Below, one piece after another: positions 37,375 through 45,843 of a stretch of 64,000 bases of DNA (within the stretch, counting starts at the first letter, position 1; every line of letters starts with the position of its first letter). A program made the translations under genes and the position numbers. Source of the stretch: Parasphingopyxis sp. CP4 (GTDB lineage: Bacteria > Pseudomonadota > Alphaproteobacteria > Sphingomonadales > Sphingomonadaceae); the NCBI RefSeq assembly GCF_013378055.1, contig NZ_CP051130.1:1612001-1676000 (forward strand), in the 5' to 3' direction. Below the pieces are notes generated by a model, which searched no databases, was not told the origin of the DNA, and worked only from the letters and a program-made list of their open reading frames with translations.

Positions 37375-38025
37375 ATGAGTCAGTTTAACACCATCGCAGG
37401 CTGGTCTTTGGCAGCAGGCATCGTTGCGCTCGGTACGTCGATCGTCACGACCGAGATGTTTCATGGCGAACGTCCCGAAACGATGGGCTATGTTGTTGAA
37501 GGCGTCGCCGAAGAAGGTGGCGACGAAGAACCCGAGATGACAATGGCCATGGCCTTCCCGTCGGTAACCGTCGAACAGGGCGAAGCGGTGTTCCGTCGCT
37601 GCGCCAGTTGCCACACGATCAATCAGGGCGGCGCCGATGGAATTGGACCGAACCTGTGGGGAAAGATCGGTGCAGATATCGCATCCGTCCCGGGTTTCAA
37701 TTATTCCGGCGCGCTGTCTTCAATCGAAGGCACATGGAATTTTGACAATATGTCAGACTGGATCGCGCGTCCGGCCGCATTTGCGCAGGGAACGACGATG
37801 AGCTTTGCCGGTCTGTCCGACCCGCTCGATCGCGCCGCGCTGATTCTTTACATGAACGCCAATGGCTCCGACATGCCATTGCCCGAACCGCCGGCTCCGG
37901 AAGAAGAAGCCGCTGAAGATACTGAGGTTGAAGACGCCGAAACCGAAGCCGAAGAGGCTGCAGACCCGGAAGCGGAAGCCGATATCGAGGGTGGTGAAGA
38001 AGCAGCGGCAGAAACCGACAGCTAG
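37375..38025 (+). CDS. Membrane-anchored c-type cytochrome with acidic tail
   Basis: A 216-residue class I cytochrome c. An N-terminal membrane anchor (GWSLAAGIVALGTSIVTTEMF, about residues 9-29) is followed by a Glu-rich linker and the haem domain: CASCH at 76-80 (haem attachment), GIGPNLWG, and Met142 in GTTMSFAGL as the likely axial ligand. The layout resembles CycM, which carries electrons from cytochrome bc1 to oxidases. Unlike usual CycM, residues about 171-216 form a tail almost wholly of Glu, Ala and Asp. The stop overlaps the LOG gene stop on the opposite strand. Confidence 0.88.
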   Translation: MSQFNTIAGWSLAAGIVALGTSIVTTEMFHGERPETMGYVVEGVAEEGGDEEPEMTMAMAFPSVTVEQGEAVFRRCASCHTINQGGADGIGPNLWGKIGADIASVPGFNYSGALSSIEGTWNFDNMSDWIARPAAFAQGTTMSFAGLSDPLDRAALILYMNANGSDMPLPEPPAPEEEAAEDTEVEDAETEAEEAADPEAEADIEGGEEAAAETDS

Positions 38026-38921
38026 TCGAGGCTCAACACCGTTGGTTCTGATTTCCAGCCAATCGGCTCAACATAGAAATCATTGATCATTTCCCAGGCT
38101 TCGTCGGCGGTGTCGACAAAGCGGAAGATGTTCAGATTTTCAGGTGAGATTGTACCTTCTTCGGCCAATGCCTCGAAATCGATAACCCGCGTCCAGAAAT
38201 CCTCGCCGAAAAGCAGGATCGGAACGGCCTTCATCTTGCCCGTCTGAACCAGGGTCAACAGTTCGAACATTTCGTCGAACGTGCCAAACCCGCCCGGGAA
38301 GCAGGCGACAGCGCGCGCACGGATCAGGAAGTGCATCTTGCGCAGCGCGAAATAGTGGAACTGGAAGCTGAGCGACGGCGTCACATATTCATTGGGCGCC
38401 TGTTCGTGCGGTAGCACGATGTTAAGCCCGATCGATTCCGCACCGACATCGGTCGCGCCACGGTTCGCCGCCTCCATCATCGAAGGGCCGCCACCCGAAC
38501 AGACGACAAACTGCCGCTTGCCGTCCTCGTCGCAATCGCATTTGCTGGCGAGTTGGCCCAGTTTGCGGGCCTCGTCATAATATTTGGACTTGGCCACCAT
38601 GCGTTCAGCAATCCGCTTTTGCAGACCATCTTCGGCCTGTTCGAGCATTTCCGCCGCCTTGGATGGCTCTGGGATACGGGCTGATCCATAGACCACCAGC
38701 GTCGAGCCGATATTGGCTTCGTCGAGCAACAGTTCGGGCTTTAATAGCTCCAGCTGAAAGCGGATCGGCCTCAGATCTTCGCGCAACAGGAATTCGGTGT
38801 CCTGGAACGCCAGGCGATAGGCCGGATCCTCGGTCTGCGGGGTTGAAACACTCTCGCGCGCATAGGCAGCGTCTTCGCCAGAGGTATAGAAAATGTGATC
38901 GGGTATGGTTGGGTCATTCAT
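38022..38921 (-). CDS. LOG family protein (TIGR00730-like)
   Basis: A 299-residue Rossmann-fold protein. The LOG signature is present as CSGGGPSMMEAANRGATDVG (abridged) and PGGFGTFDEMFELLTLVQTGK, which bind the nucleotide in cytokinin-activating phosphoribohydrolases and in nucleotide 5'-monophosphate nucleosidases (PpnN-like). The long N-terminal region (about 90 residues before LVVYGSARIP) fits the larger bacterial type. ATG at 38921 is preferred over TTG 38942. Its upstream neighbour on the same strand, the extensin-like gene, ends eleven bases before it. Confidence 0.85.
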   Translation of the reverse strand: MNDPTIPDHIFYTSGEDAAYARESVSTPQTEDPAYRLAFQDTEFLLREDLRPIRFQLELLKPELLLDEANIGSTLVVYGSARIPEPSKAAEMLEQAEDGLQKRIAERMVAKSKYYDEARKLGQLASKCDCDEDGKRQFVVCSGGGPSMMEAANRGATDVGAESIGLNIVLPHEQAPNEYVTPSLSFQFHYFALRKMHFLIRARAVACFPGGFGTFDEMFELLTLVQTGKMKAVPILLFGEDFWTRVIDFEALAEEGTISPENLNIFRFVDTADEAWEMINDFYVEPIGWKSEPTVLSLD

Positions 38922-38932
38922 AGACCCTAGTC

Positions 38933-39583
38933 TTAACGACAATATGGCCCGCGGCTACCCATATCGAAATGAAAATGATTGCGATGATCGGCATTGGCAT
39001 CAGGGCCGAGTACGATTTCAAATCGTTCGCAGGCGCCGCGATGCAGGTCGCGCAAAAAGGCCCTTTCCCGACGATCGCTGTTATTCCAACCCTCTAACAC
39101 CGTAATCCGATGCCCATCGGCAAGTGTGAAACCCGAAATGTCGATCGCATTGGCCTTGCCATGCTCAGACAATCGTCCGGTTCCAGCGATGTTTCGGCAC
39201 CCATAGGTTCCAAATGTCTCAACAAGGGTCACGGCCTGGCCAAAATGCCGTTCGGCGGCCGGTTGCAATACTTCGCGAGTCCATCGCGCATAGCGATCCG
39301 CCAGCGGGCAGGTCATCGCGCCCAAATTGCGCGTCGGCGTGCCGACCTGGAGCAGCTGCAAGGAGCCAACGGCACGGCAACCGTTTGAAAAATTGCGATC
39401 GGGAAGCCGGCGATACTGCACATTCTGGCGGGTCAGGCCTGCCAGGCATTGGCGCGTATTGGCACTCGGCGGCGCCAGCCGCTCGGAGCTTTGCGTTGAG
39501 CGCGGGCCATCGGTGCGCCCATCGATCATCCCACAGGCCGAGACCAGCATGACAAGCGGCAATAAGAGCAGTTTCCGGTGCAT
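38933..39583 (-). CDS. Extensin-like family lipoprotein
   Basis: A 216-residue protein of the extensin-like C-terminal family (DUF882/peptidase M15-like relatives): FGTYGCRNIAGTGRLSEHGKANAIDISGF (abridged), the SEHG...AIDISGF core, then FLRDLHRGACERFEIVLGPDANADHRNHFHFD, with His and Asp residues positioned as in zinc D,D-peptidases. The N-terminus MHRKLLLLPLVMLVSACG is a lipoprotein signal, so it is anchored in the envelope and may act on peptidoglycan. I chose ATG 39583 for that signal; in-frame ATG codons at 39604 and 39646 would place it internally. Confidence 0.85.
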   Translation of the reverse strand: MHRKLLLLPLVMLVSACGMIDGRTDGPRSTQSSERLAPPSANTRQCLAGLTRQNVQYRRLPDRNFSNGCRAVGSLQLLQVGTPTRNLGAMTCPLADRYARWTREVLQPAAERHFGQAVTLVETFGTYGCRNIAGTGRLSEHGKANAIDISGFTLADGHRITVLEGWNNSDRRERAFLRDLHRGACERFEIVLGPDANADHRNHFHFDMGSRGPYCR

Positions 39584-39606
39584 GGGAAAAGAGTATCGAA
39601 CCATAG

Positions 39607-39622
39607 TTAGCAGAAGGTTAAC
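39607..39622. promoter_or_regulatory. CtrA-like binding site upstream of the extensin-like gene
   Basis: TTAG-CAGAAGG-TTAAC at 39607-39622 matches the CtrA pattern TTAA-N7-TTAA(C) with one mismatch. It lies about 24 bases upstream of the chosen start of the extensin-like gene. CtrA governs cell-cycle and cell-wall genes in alphaproteobacteria and SciP, encoded at 63.5 kb, modulates it. The match is suggestive only; if the gene really starts at 39646 this site would lie inside the coding region. Confidence 0.3.
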
Positions 39623-39828
39623 CGCCGGACCGGCGTAACGGTTCATATGCCGCAGATGCGGCCATCCGACTCACCATCGCGACGAAAAGAAAAGTTTGAT
39701 GTGGAATTGAAACCGCTTCTGGCTCGTCCAATATTGGTACATCCCGTTCATTTTATTGTGCAACTTAGCAAAGTGAGCTGGTATAACGGCAGGTCTCTCT
39801 GGGGGGAAACACTCACTGGGAGGCTAGA

Positions 39829-40269
39829 ATGACCATTGAATATACGGATCCCGCGGCGACGAACGCAAACAGCGGAGAAAAGCCGGGTAAAGCGGCAATC
39901 CGTGTTTTTTCTGACGCGGGAACTGACGAGGAAGCGATCATCGAAACGGCCGTCGAAGCGACCGATGATGACGCGCTCGATAACTCTCACCCGGCAAACC
40001 CTGACGCACCGCAACCGACCGCGCGATTGACCGAAATTGAACGCAAACTCAGCACGACCGTGTCGAAACTCTCTGCCCGGCTGAACAAGGCCTATGGCGT
40101 CAATGAACGGCTGTTCGGCCAACCGTCGACCGAATCTGAAAAAGAACAGAGAATCAATGGTATAGGTCAAAAAGGTGTGCTCAATGCCATCGATAGACGG
40201 ATGTATGAGCTAGAAAAGATACTACAATCTTTGGACGAAGAGCTCGACAAGATTGAATCTATCGCCTGA
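39829..40269 (+). CDS. Hypothetical coiled-coil protein
   Basis: A 146-residue soluble protein without signal peptide or recognised domain. The first half is low-complexity and acidic (EATDDDALDNSHPANPDAPQ); the second half is helical with heptad-like segments: LTEIERKLSTTVSKLSARLN, and after a charged loop AIDRRMYELEKILQSLDEEL. It is preceded by GGGAGGC, a good ribosome binding site, and by a 180-base AT-richer interval that likely carries its promoter (TATAAC at 39782). It sits between an extensin-like gene and serC and has no clear link to either. Confidence 0.7.
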   Translation: MTIEYTDPAATNANSGEKPGKAAIRVFSDAGTDEEAIIETAVEATDDDALDNSHPANPDAPQPTARLTEIERKLSTTVSKLSARLNKAYGVNERLFGQPSTESEKEQRINGIGQKGVLNAIDRRMYELEKILQSLDEELDKIESIA

Positions 40270-40313
40270 TCGATCACATATCGCTGCGTCCGTGGTGGCG
40301 CTGCGTAATATCT

Positions 40314-40395
40314 CCGTTGACATGCTGCGCTGCAACACCCATTGCGGCGACGGGCCACGCTGCCCCAACGCAGCGCGTGCTCTCTGTGAGGAGAG
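40314..40395 (+). ncRNA. Structured serC leader RNA (candidate riboswitch or serC motif)
   Basis: Three successive hairpins precede serC. Hairpin 1 is an 8-bp stem at 40328-40349 (CGCTGCAA pairs with TTGCGGCG, loop CACCCA, one GU pair) that CCGT/ACGG (40314-40317 with 40350-40353) may close. Hairpin 2 is CACG-CTGC with GCAG-CGTG at 40356-40379 with a two-base bulge. Hairpin 3 is CTCTC with GAGAG at 40380-40395, and its 3' strand holds the serC ribosome binding site AGGAG. A conserved serC RNA motif has been reported upstream of serC in alphaproteobacteria; whether this is that motif needs a covariance search. Confidence 0.55.
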
Positions 40396-40400
40396 AATAT

Positions 40401-41564
40401 ATGACTACAGAACCAACGGTCCGTCCGGGCCGCCCGTTTTTTTCATCCGGACCCACTTCCAAATTCCCTGGCTGGTCGCTCGACAAGTTGAGCACCGATT
40501 CGCTTGGCCGTTCGCATCGGTCAAAACTCGGCAAAGGCCGGTTGAAATATGCGATCGATCTCAGCCGTGAGATATTGGGCATTCCCGACGATTATCTGAT
40601 CGGCATTGTTCCGGCATCCGATACGGGCGCTGTTGAACTTGCCATGTGGAACATGCTCGGCGCGCGTCCGGCAACCGTTGCCGCATGGGAAAGCTTCGGC
40701 AATGTGTGGATCCAGGATGCGGTGAAACAGCTCAAGCCTGACGGGCTTAGCGTGCTTGAAGCTGACTATGGTGAAATTCCCGATCTGCGTCAGATCGATC
40801 CGGGCGATGATATCGTCTTCACCTGGAACGGCACGACCTCGGGCGCCAAGATCCCCGATACTGACTGGATTTCGGACGAGCGCGAAGGCGTAACCATCAA
40901 CGATGCCACGTCAGCGATCTTCGCTCAGGAGATGGACTGGCCGAAGCTCGATGCCACCACCTATAGCTGGCAAAAGGTTATGGGGTCGGAAGCCGCACAT
41001 GGCATGCTGATCCTCAGCCCGCGCGCTATTGAGCGGATCGAAAGCTATGATCCGGAATGGCCGCTGCCAAAAATCTTCCGTGTCAAAAAGAATGGCAAGA
41101 TCAACCGGGCCATTTTTGAAGGTGCGACGATCAACACGCCGTCCATGCTGGCCACGGAAGACTATATCGCCGCGCTCGAATGGGCGAAGTCGATTGGCGG
41201 ATTGCCGGAATTGCAGGCCCGCGCGGATCGCAATGCGGCTGTCGTTGATCAGTGGATCGAAGCCACACCGTGGATGCGCAACATGGTGTCTGATCCGACC
41301 AAGCGGACCAATACCGGTGTCTGCATGGTGTTCCAGGGCGAATGGTATGATGGCTTGTCTGTCGAAGACCAGGCGGCCGTGCCAGCGAAGATCGTCGCGA
41401 TGCTCGAAGAGCGTGGCATCGGCTATGATTTCAATGGCTATCGCGACGCCCCGCCATCCTTGCGGATCTGGTGCGGGTCGACAGTGGAAACCGATGACGT
41501 CGCTGCGCTGCTGCCCTGGATCGAATGGGCCTACGCCGAAGTCCAAGCCGAACATACTTCCTAA
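40401..41564 (+). CDS. serC: Phosphoserine aminotransferase (Methanosarcina/alphaproteobacterial type)
   Basis: Makes phosphoserine from phosphohydroxypyruvate and glutamate. The 387 residues match the alphaproteobacterial subfamily (TIGR01365-like): FFSSGPTSKFPGW at the start, FTWNGTTSGAKIPD, then the PLP lysine Lys192 in YSWQKVMGSEAAHGM, and the C-terminal RIWCGSTVETDDVAALLPW. ATG 40401 has GAGGAGAG upstream (40388-40395), inside the third hairpin of the leader. serA follows after 107 bases that contain a repeat element. Confidence 0.95.
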   Translation: MTTEPTVRPGRPFFSSGPTSKFPGWSLDKLSTDSLGRSHRSKLGKGRLKYAIDLSREILGIPDDYLIGIVPASDTGAVELAMWNMLGARPATVAAWESFGNVWIQDAVKQLKPDGLSVLEADYGEIPDLRQIDPGDDIVFTWNGTTSGAKIPDTDWISDEREGVTINDATSAIFAQEMDWPKLDATTYSWQKVMGSEAAHGMLILSPRAIERIESYDPEWPLPKIFRVKKNGKINRAIFEGATINTPSMLATEDYIAALEWAKSIGGLPELQARADRNAAVVDQWIEATPWMRNMVSDPTKRTNTGVCMVFQGEWYDGLSVEDQAAVPAKIVAMLEERGIGYDFNGYRDAPPSLRIWCGSTVETDDVAALLPWIEWAYAEVQAEHTS

Positions 41565-41566
41565 TT

Positions 41567-41650
41567 CCGTCATTCCAGTGAAAGCTGGAGTCTCTGGCCA
41601 TCTGAGTTTCGCTTAATGTCCCGAGATCCCAGCCCAAGCTGGGATGATGA
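41567..41650. repeat. Dispersed inverted repeat between serC and serA
   Basis: Left arm 41567-41594 (CCGTCATTCCAGTGAAAGCTGG and on) and right arm 41623-41650 (GATCCCAGCCCAAGCTGGGATG and on) are near reverse complements; each arm is also self-complementary (CCAG...CTGG). This resembles the GTCATTCCAGCGAAAGCTGG-type dispersed repeat of sphingomonads, typically found between genes. It fills most of the serC-serA interval and would form a large hairpin in the shared transcript. Confidence 0.65.
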
Positions 41651-41671
41651 AAACCATGAAAGGTTTTCGTC

Positions 41672-43249
41672 ATGCCCAAAGTACTTATTTCCGATAAAAT
41701 GGACCCCAAAGCCGCGGAAGTCTTCCGGTCTCGCGGACTGGAAGTCGATGAAAAGACCGGCCTATCCAAAGAAGAACTGGCCGAGATCATTGGCGAATAT
41801 GATGGCCTTGCCGTGCGATCATCGACCAAGGTCACGCCCAAGATTCTTGAGGCGGCGACTAATCTCAAAGTGATTGGTCGCGCTGGCATCGGCGTCGACA
41901 ATATCGATGTGCCTGCAGCATCGGCACGCGGTGTTGTTGTCATGAATACGCCGTTTGGCAACTCGATCACGACGGCCGAACACGCCATCGCCATGATGTT
42001 CGCACTTGCCCGGCAGCTGCCCCAGGCTGACGCGTCGACCCAGGCTGGCAAATGGGAAAAATCGAAATTCATGGGTGTCGAACTGACTCACAAGACGCTT
42101 GGCCTGATCGGCGCCGGTAATATCGGATCGATTGTCGCGGATCGCGCGCATGGGCTGAAAATGAAAGTCATCGCCTATGATCCGTTTCTGACAGAGGAAC
42201 GCGCCGTTGAGCTCGGGATTGAAAAGGTCACGCTGGACGAGCTGCTCGAACGGGCAGACTTCATCACGCTGCACACGCCGCTGACGGATCAGACGCGCGG
42301 TATCCTGTCCCGCGAGGCAATTGCCAAAACCAAACAGGGCGTGCGCATCATCAACTGCGCGCGCGGTGGCTTGATCGACGAAGAGGCATTGAAAGACGCG
42401 CTTGAGAGCGGCCAAGTGGCCGGTGCGGCTCTCGATGTGTTTGCCGAAGAGCCGGCCAAGGAAAATGCCCTGTTCGGCACACCCGGCCTGATTTCAACGC
42501 CGCATCTCGGCGCATCGACCAGCGAAGCGCAGGTCAATGTCGCGATCCAGGTAGCCGAACAGATGTCGGATTTCCTGCTTGATGGCGGGGTAACGAACGC
42601 GCTCAACATGCCGTCGCTCTCCGCCGAAGAAGCGCCGAAGCTGAAACCCTATATGACGCTTGCTGAAAAGCTCGGCGCGCTCGTTGGTCAGCTCGCGCAT
42701 GACGCGGTGAAAGGCATCTCGATCGAAGTAGAAGGGGCAGCCGCCGAGCTGAACCAGAAACCGATCACCGGTGCCGTGCTGGCCGGGTTCATGGGCGCCT
42801 ATTCGGACACCGTGAACATGGTCAACGCACCCTATCTCGCCAAAGAGCGCGGGCTAGACGTCCGCGAAGTCCGCCATGATCGCGAAGGCGTCTATCATAC
42901 ACTGATCCGTGTCGCGGTGATGACCGATGAGGGCGAAAAATCGGTAGCGGGCACACTATTCGGTGAAAATGTGCCCCGGCTCGTCGAACTGTTTGGCGTG
43001 AAGATCGAGGCCGATCTTGCCGGACCGATGCTCTACGTCGTCAACCAGGATGCCCCCGGCTTTATCGGACGGATCGGGACGACACTGGGCAAGGCCGACG
43101 TGAATATCGGCAATTTCCACCTTGGCCGGCGTGAAGGCGGCGGTGACGCAATCTTGCTCTTGTCCGTTGATCAGCAGGTCGAAGAGCCGCTGATGTGGGA
43201 TGTCTGCAATCTTGAAGGCGTAAAAACCGTCATGGGACTAAGCTTCTAG
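41672..43249 (+). CDS. serA: D-3-phosphoglycerate dehydrogenase
   Basis: First enzyme of serine synthesis, oxidising 3-phosphoglycerate with NAD. The 525 residues show NAD-binding motif GLIGAGNIGSIVADRAHGL, INCARGGLIDEEAL and LDVFAEEPA with the catalytic Arg/Glu/His set, and after residue 320 an intervening domain plus a C-terminal ACT-like regulatory domain (MLYVVNQDAPGFIGRIGTTLGKADVNIGNFHLGR). This is the long form. It follows serC in the same direction; its message would cross the repeat at 41567-41650. Confidence 0.96.
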   Translation: MPKVLISDKMDPKAAEVFRSRGLEVDEKTGLSKEELAEIIGEYDGLAVRSSTKVTPKILEAATNLKVIGRAGIGVDNIDVPAASARGVVVMNTPFGNSITTAEHAIAMMFALARQLPQADASTQAGKWEKSKFMGVELTHKTLGLIGAGNIGSIVADRAHGLKMKVIAYDPFLTEERAVELGIEKVTLDELLERADFITLHTPLTDQTRGILSREAIAKTKQGVRIINCARGGLIDEEALKDALESGQVAGAALDVFAEEPAKENALFGTPGLISTPHLGASTSEAQVNVAIQVAEQMSDFLLDGGVTNALNMPSLSAEEAPKLKPYMTLAEKLGALVGQLAHDAVKGISIEVEGAAAELNQKPITGAVLAGFMGAYSDTVNMVNAPYLAKERGLDVREVRHDREGVYHTLIRVAVMTDEGEKSVAGTLFGENVPRLVELFGVKIEADLAGPMLYVVNQDAPGFIGRIGTTLGKADVNIGNFHLGRREGGGDAILLLSVDQQVEEPLMWDVCNLEGVKTVMGLSF

Positions 43250-43279
43250 CGAATCGAATATGACGCTAAGGCAAACCCC

Positions 43280-44398
43280 ATGACCAAGATTGCACCTGGA
43301 TTGCTGCCCGAAGGGCTGCGCGACCGGCTTCCGCCCGAGGCCGAGGCTGCCGCACGCCTGCTCAGGTCTGTAATGGATAGCGTCGCTTCCTATGGCTATG
43401 AGCGCGTCTCACCGCCGCTGGCGGAGTTTGAGGAAGGCATGGTCGGCCAGCTCAAATCCGATGGTGCGCAGGATCTGCTCAGGATCATCGACCCGGTATC
43501 GCGGCGGACATTGGCCCTGCGGCCCGATATCACCGCCCAGATTGGCCGTATTGCATCAACCCGCATGGCGGGGCGCCCGCGCCCTGTACGGCTTGGCTAT
43601 GGTGGTGAGATCCTTCGATTGCGTGCGACCCAGCTGCGGCCCGAGCGCCAACTCGTCCAGGCGGGAGCGGAGCTGATCGGCGCGGATAGCGTGGCCGCGG
43701 CGAGTGAAATCCTGTCCGTTGCGGTTGATGCTTTGGCCGCTGCTGGCGTCTCCGACATTACGGTAGACCTAACGCTGCCCGATCTCGTGCCGACCCTCGC
43801 CGAAGGCCCCTTCCCGCTCGCTCCTGAGCTGGTCGAACCGGTCCGTACCGAGTTGGACGAGAAGGATGCAGGTGCGATCGCTGCGCTGGGAGCCGATGCC
43901 TATTTGCCGCTGATCCATGCCGCCGGGCCGGTTGACAGAGCGCTCACGCAGATGCGCGCGATCGATGCCGGCGGTGCGCTCAAATCACGACTGGACGGCG
44001 TAGAAGCGATTGCCGGGACGCTCGCCAGCCGAGCGACGATTACGCTCGATCCCACCGAACGGCATGGCTTTGAATATCAAAGCTGGCTGGGTTTCTCTCT
44101 GTTTGGCGCAGGGATTGGCGGCGAGATCGGCCGCGGTGGGAGTTATGTGATCAACCATGCCGATGGCACAGAAGAACCGGCGATGGGCTTTTCCCTCTAT
44201 GTCGATCCGCTGGTCGACGCCGGATTGGGAACCAAGGACAAGAAGCGTCTGTTCCTTCCGCTGGGAACGGATGCAGCCACCGCCAACCAGCTGCGCGCGG
44301 ATGGTTGGCGGACGGTTGCCGCACTCACCAACGCGGACAGCGCGGAAACGCTGGATTGCACCCATCGATATGATGGTAGCGAACCGCAGGAAATCTGA
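43280..44398 (+). CDS. hisZ: ATP phosphoribosyltransferase regulatory subunit
   Basis: HisZ is an aminoacyl-tRNA synthetase-like protein that activates the short-form HisG in histidine synthesis. The 372 residues begin PEGLRDRLPPEAEAAARLLRSV, contain motif 2 as LRPDITAQIGRIAS and the RLGYGGEILRLRATQLRPERQLVQAGAELIG segment (abridged), and later the class II motif-3-like glycine stretch GGRGGSYVIN-like GIGGEIGRGGSYV. hisG is not in the window. The gene is 30 bases after serA and precedes purA by 101 bases. Confidence 0.92.
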   Translation: MTKIAPGLLPEGLRDRLPPEAEAAARLLRSVMDSVASYGYERVSPPLAEFEEGMVGQLKSDGAQDLLRIIDPVSRRTLALRPDITAQIGRIASTRMAGRPRPVRLGYGGEILRLRATQLRPERQLVQAGAELIGADSVAAASEILSVAVDALAAAGVSDITVDLTLPDLVPTLAEGPFPLAPELVEPVRTELDEKDAGAIAALGADAYLPLIHAAGPVDRALTQMRAIDAGGALKSRLDGVEAIAGTLASRATITLDPTERHGFEYQSWLGFSLFGAGIGGEIGRGGSYVINHADGTEEPAMGFSLYVDPLVDAGLGTKDKKRLFLPLGTDAATANQLRADGWRTVAALTNADSAETLDCTHRYDGSEPQEI

Positions 44399-44414
44399 AT
44401 TCAGACGGCAATTT

Positions 44415-45789
<1,375 letters not shown>

Positions 45790-45792
45790 TCG

Positions 45793-45840
45793 CTGACAGT
45801 GTTGTCAGTAGACTGGTCCCGGGATTTAGGGAGGACCAGT
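45793..45840 (+). promoter_or_regulatory. Two perfect inverted repeats before the beta-helix gene, one holding its RBS
   Basis: The first is CTGACA-GTGT-TGTCAG (45793-45808), four bases after the purA stop. The second is ACTGGTCC (45812-45819) paired with GGACCAGT (45833-45840), loop 13 bases, and the ribosome binding site AGGGAGG (45828-45834) lies partly in the loop and partly in the 3' arm, three bases before ATG 45844. In RNA this would partly mask translation; in DNA either repeat could be an operator. The pairing is exact; the regulatory role is inferred. Confidence 0.5.
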
Positions 45841-45843
45841 GTT

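Noticed and set aside
45793-45808. Terminator for purA
   Set aside because: The CTGACA/TGTCAG hairpin has only six pairs and no T run after it, so it does not qualify as an intrinsic terminator.
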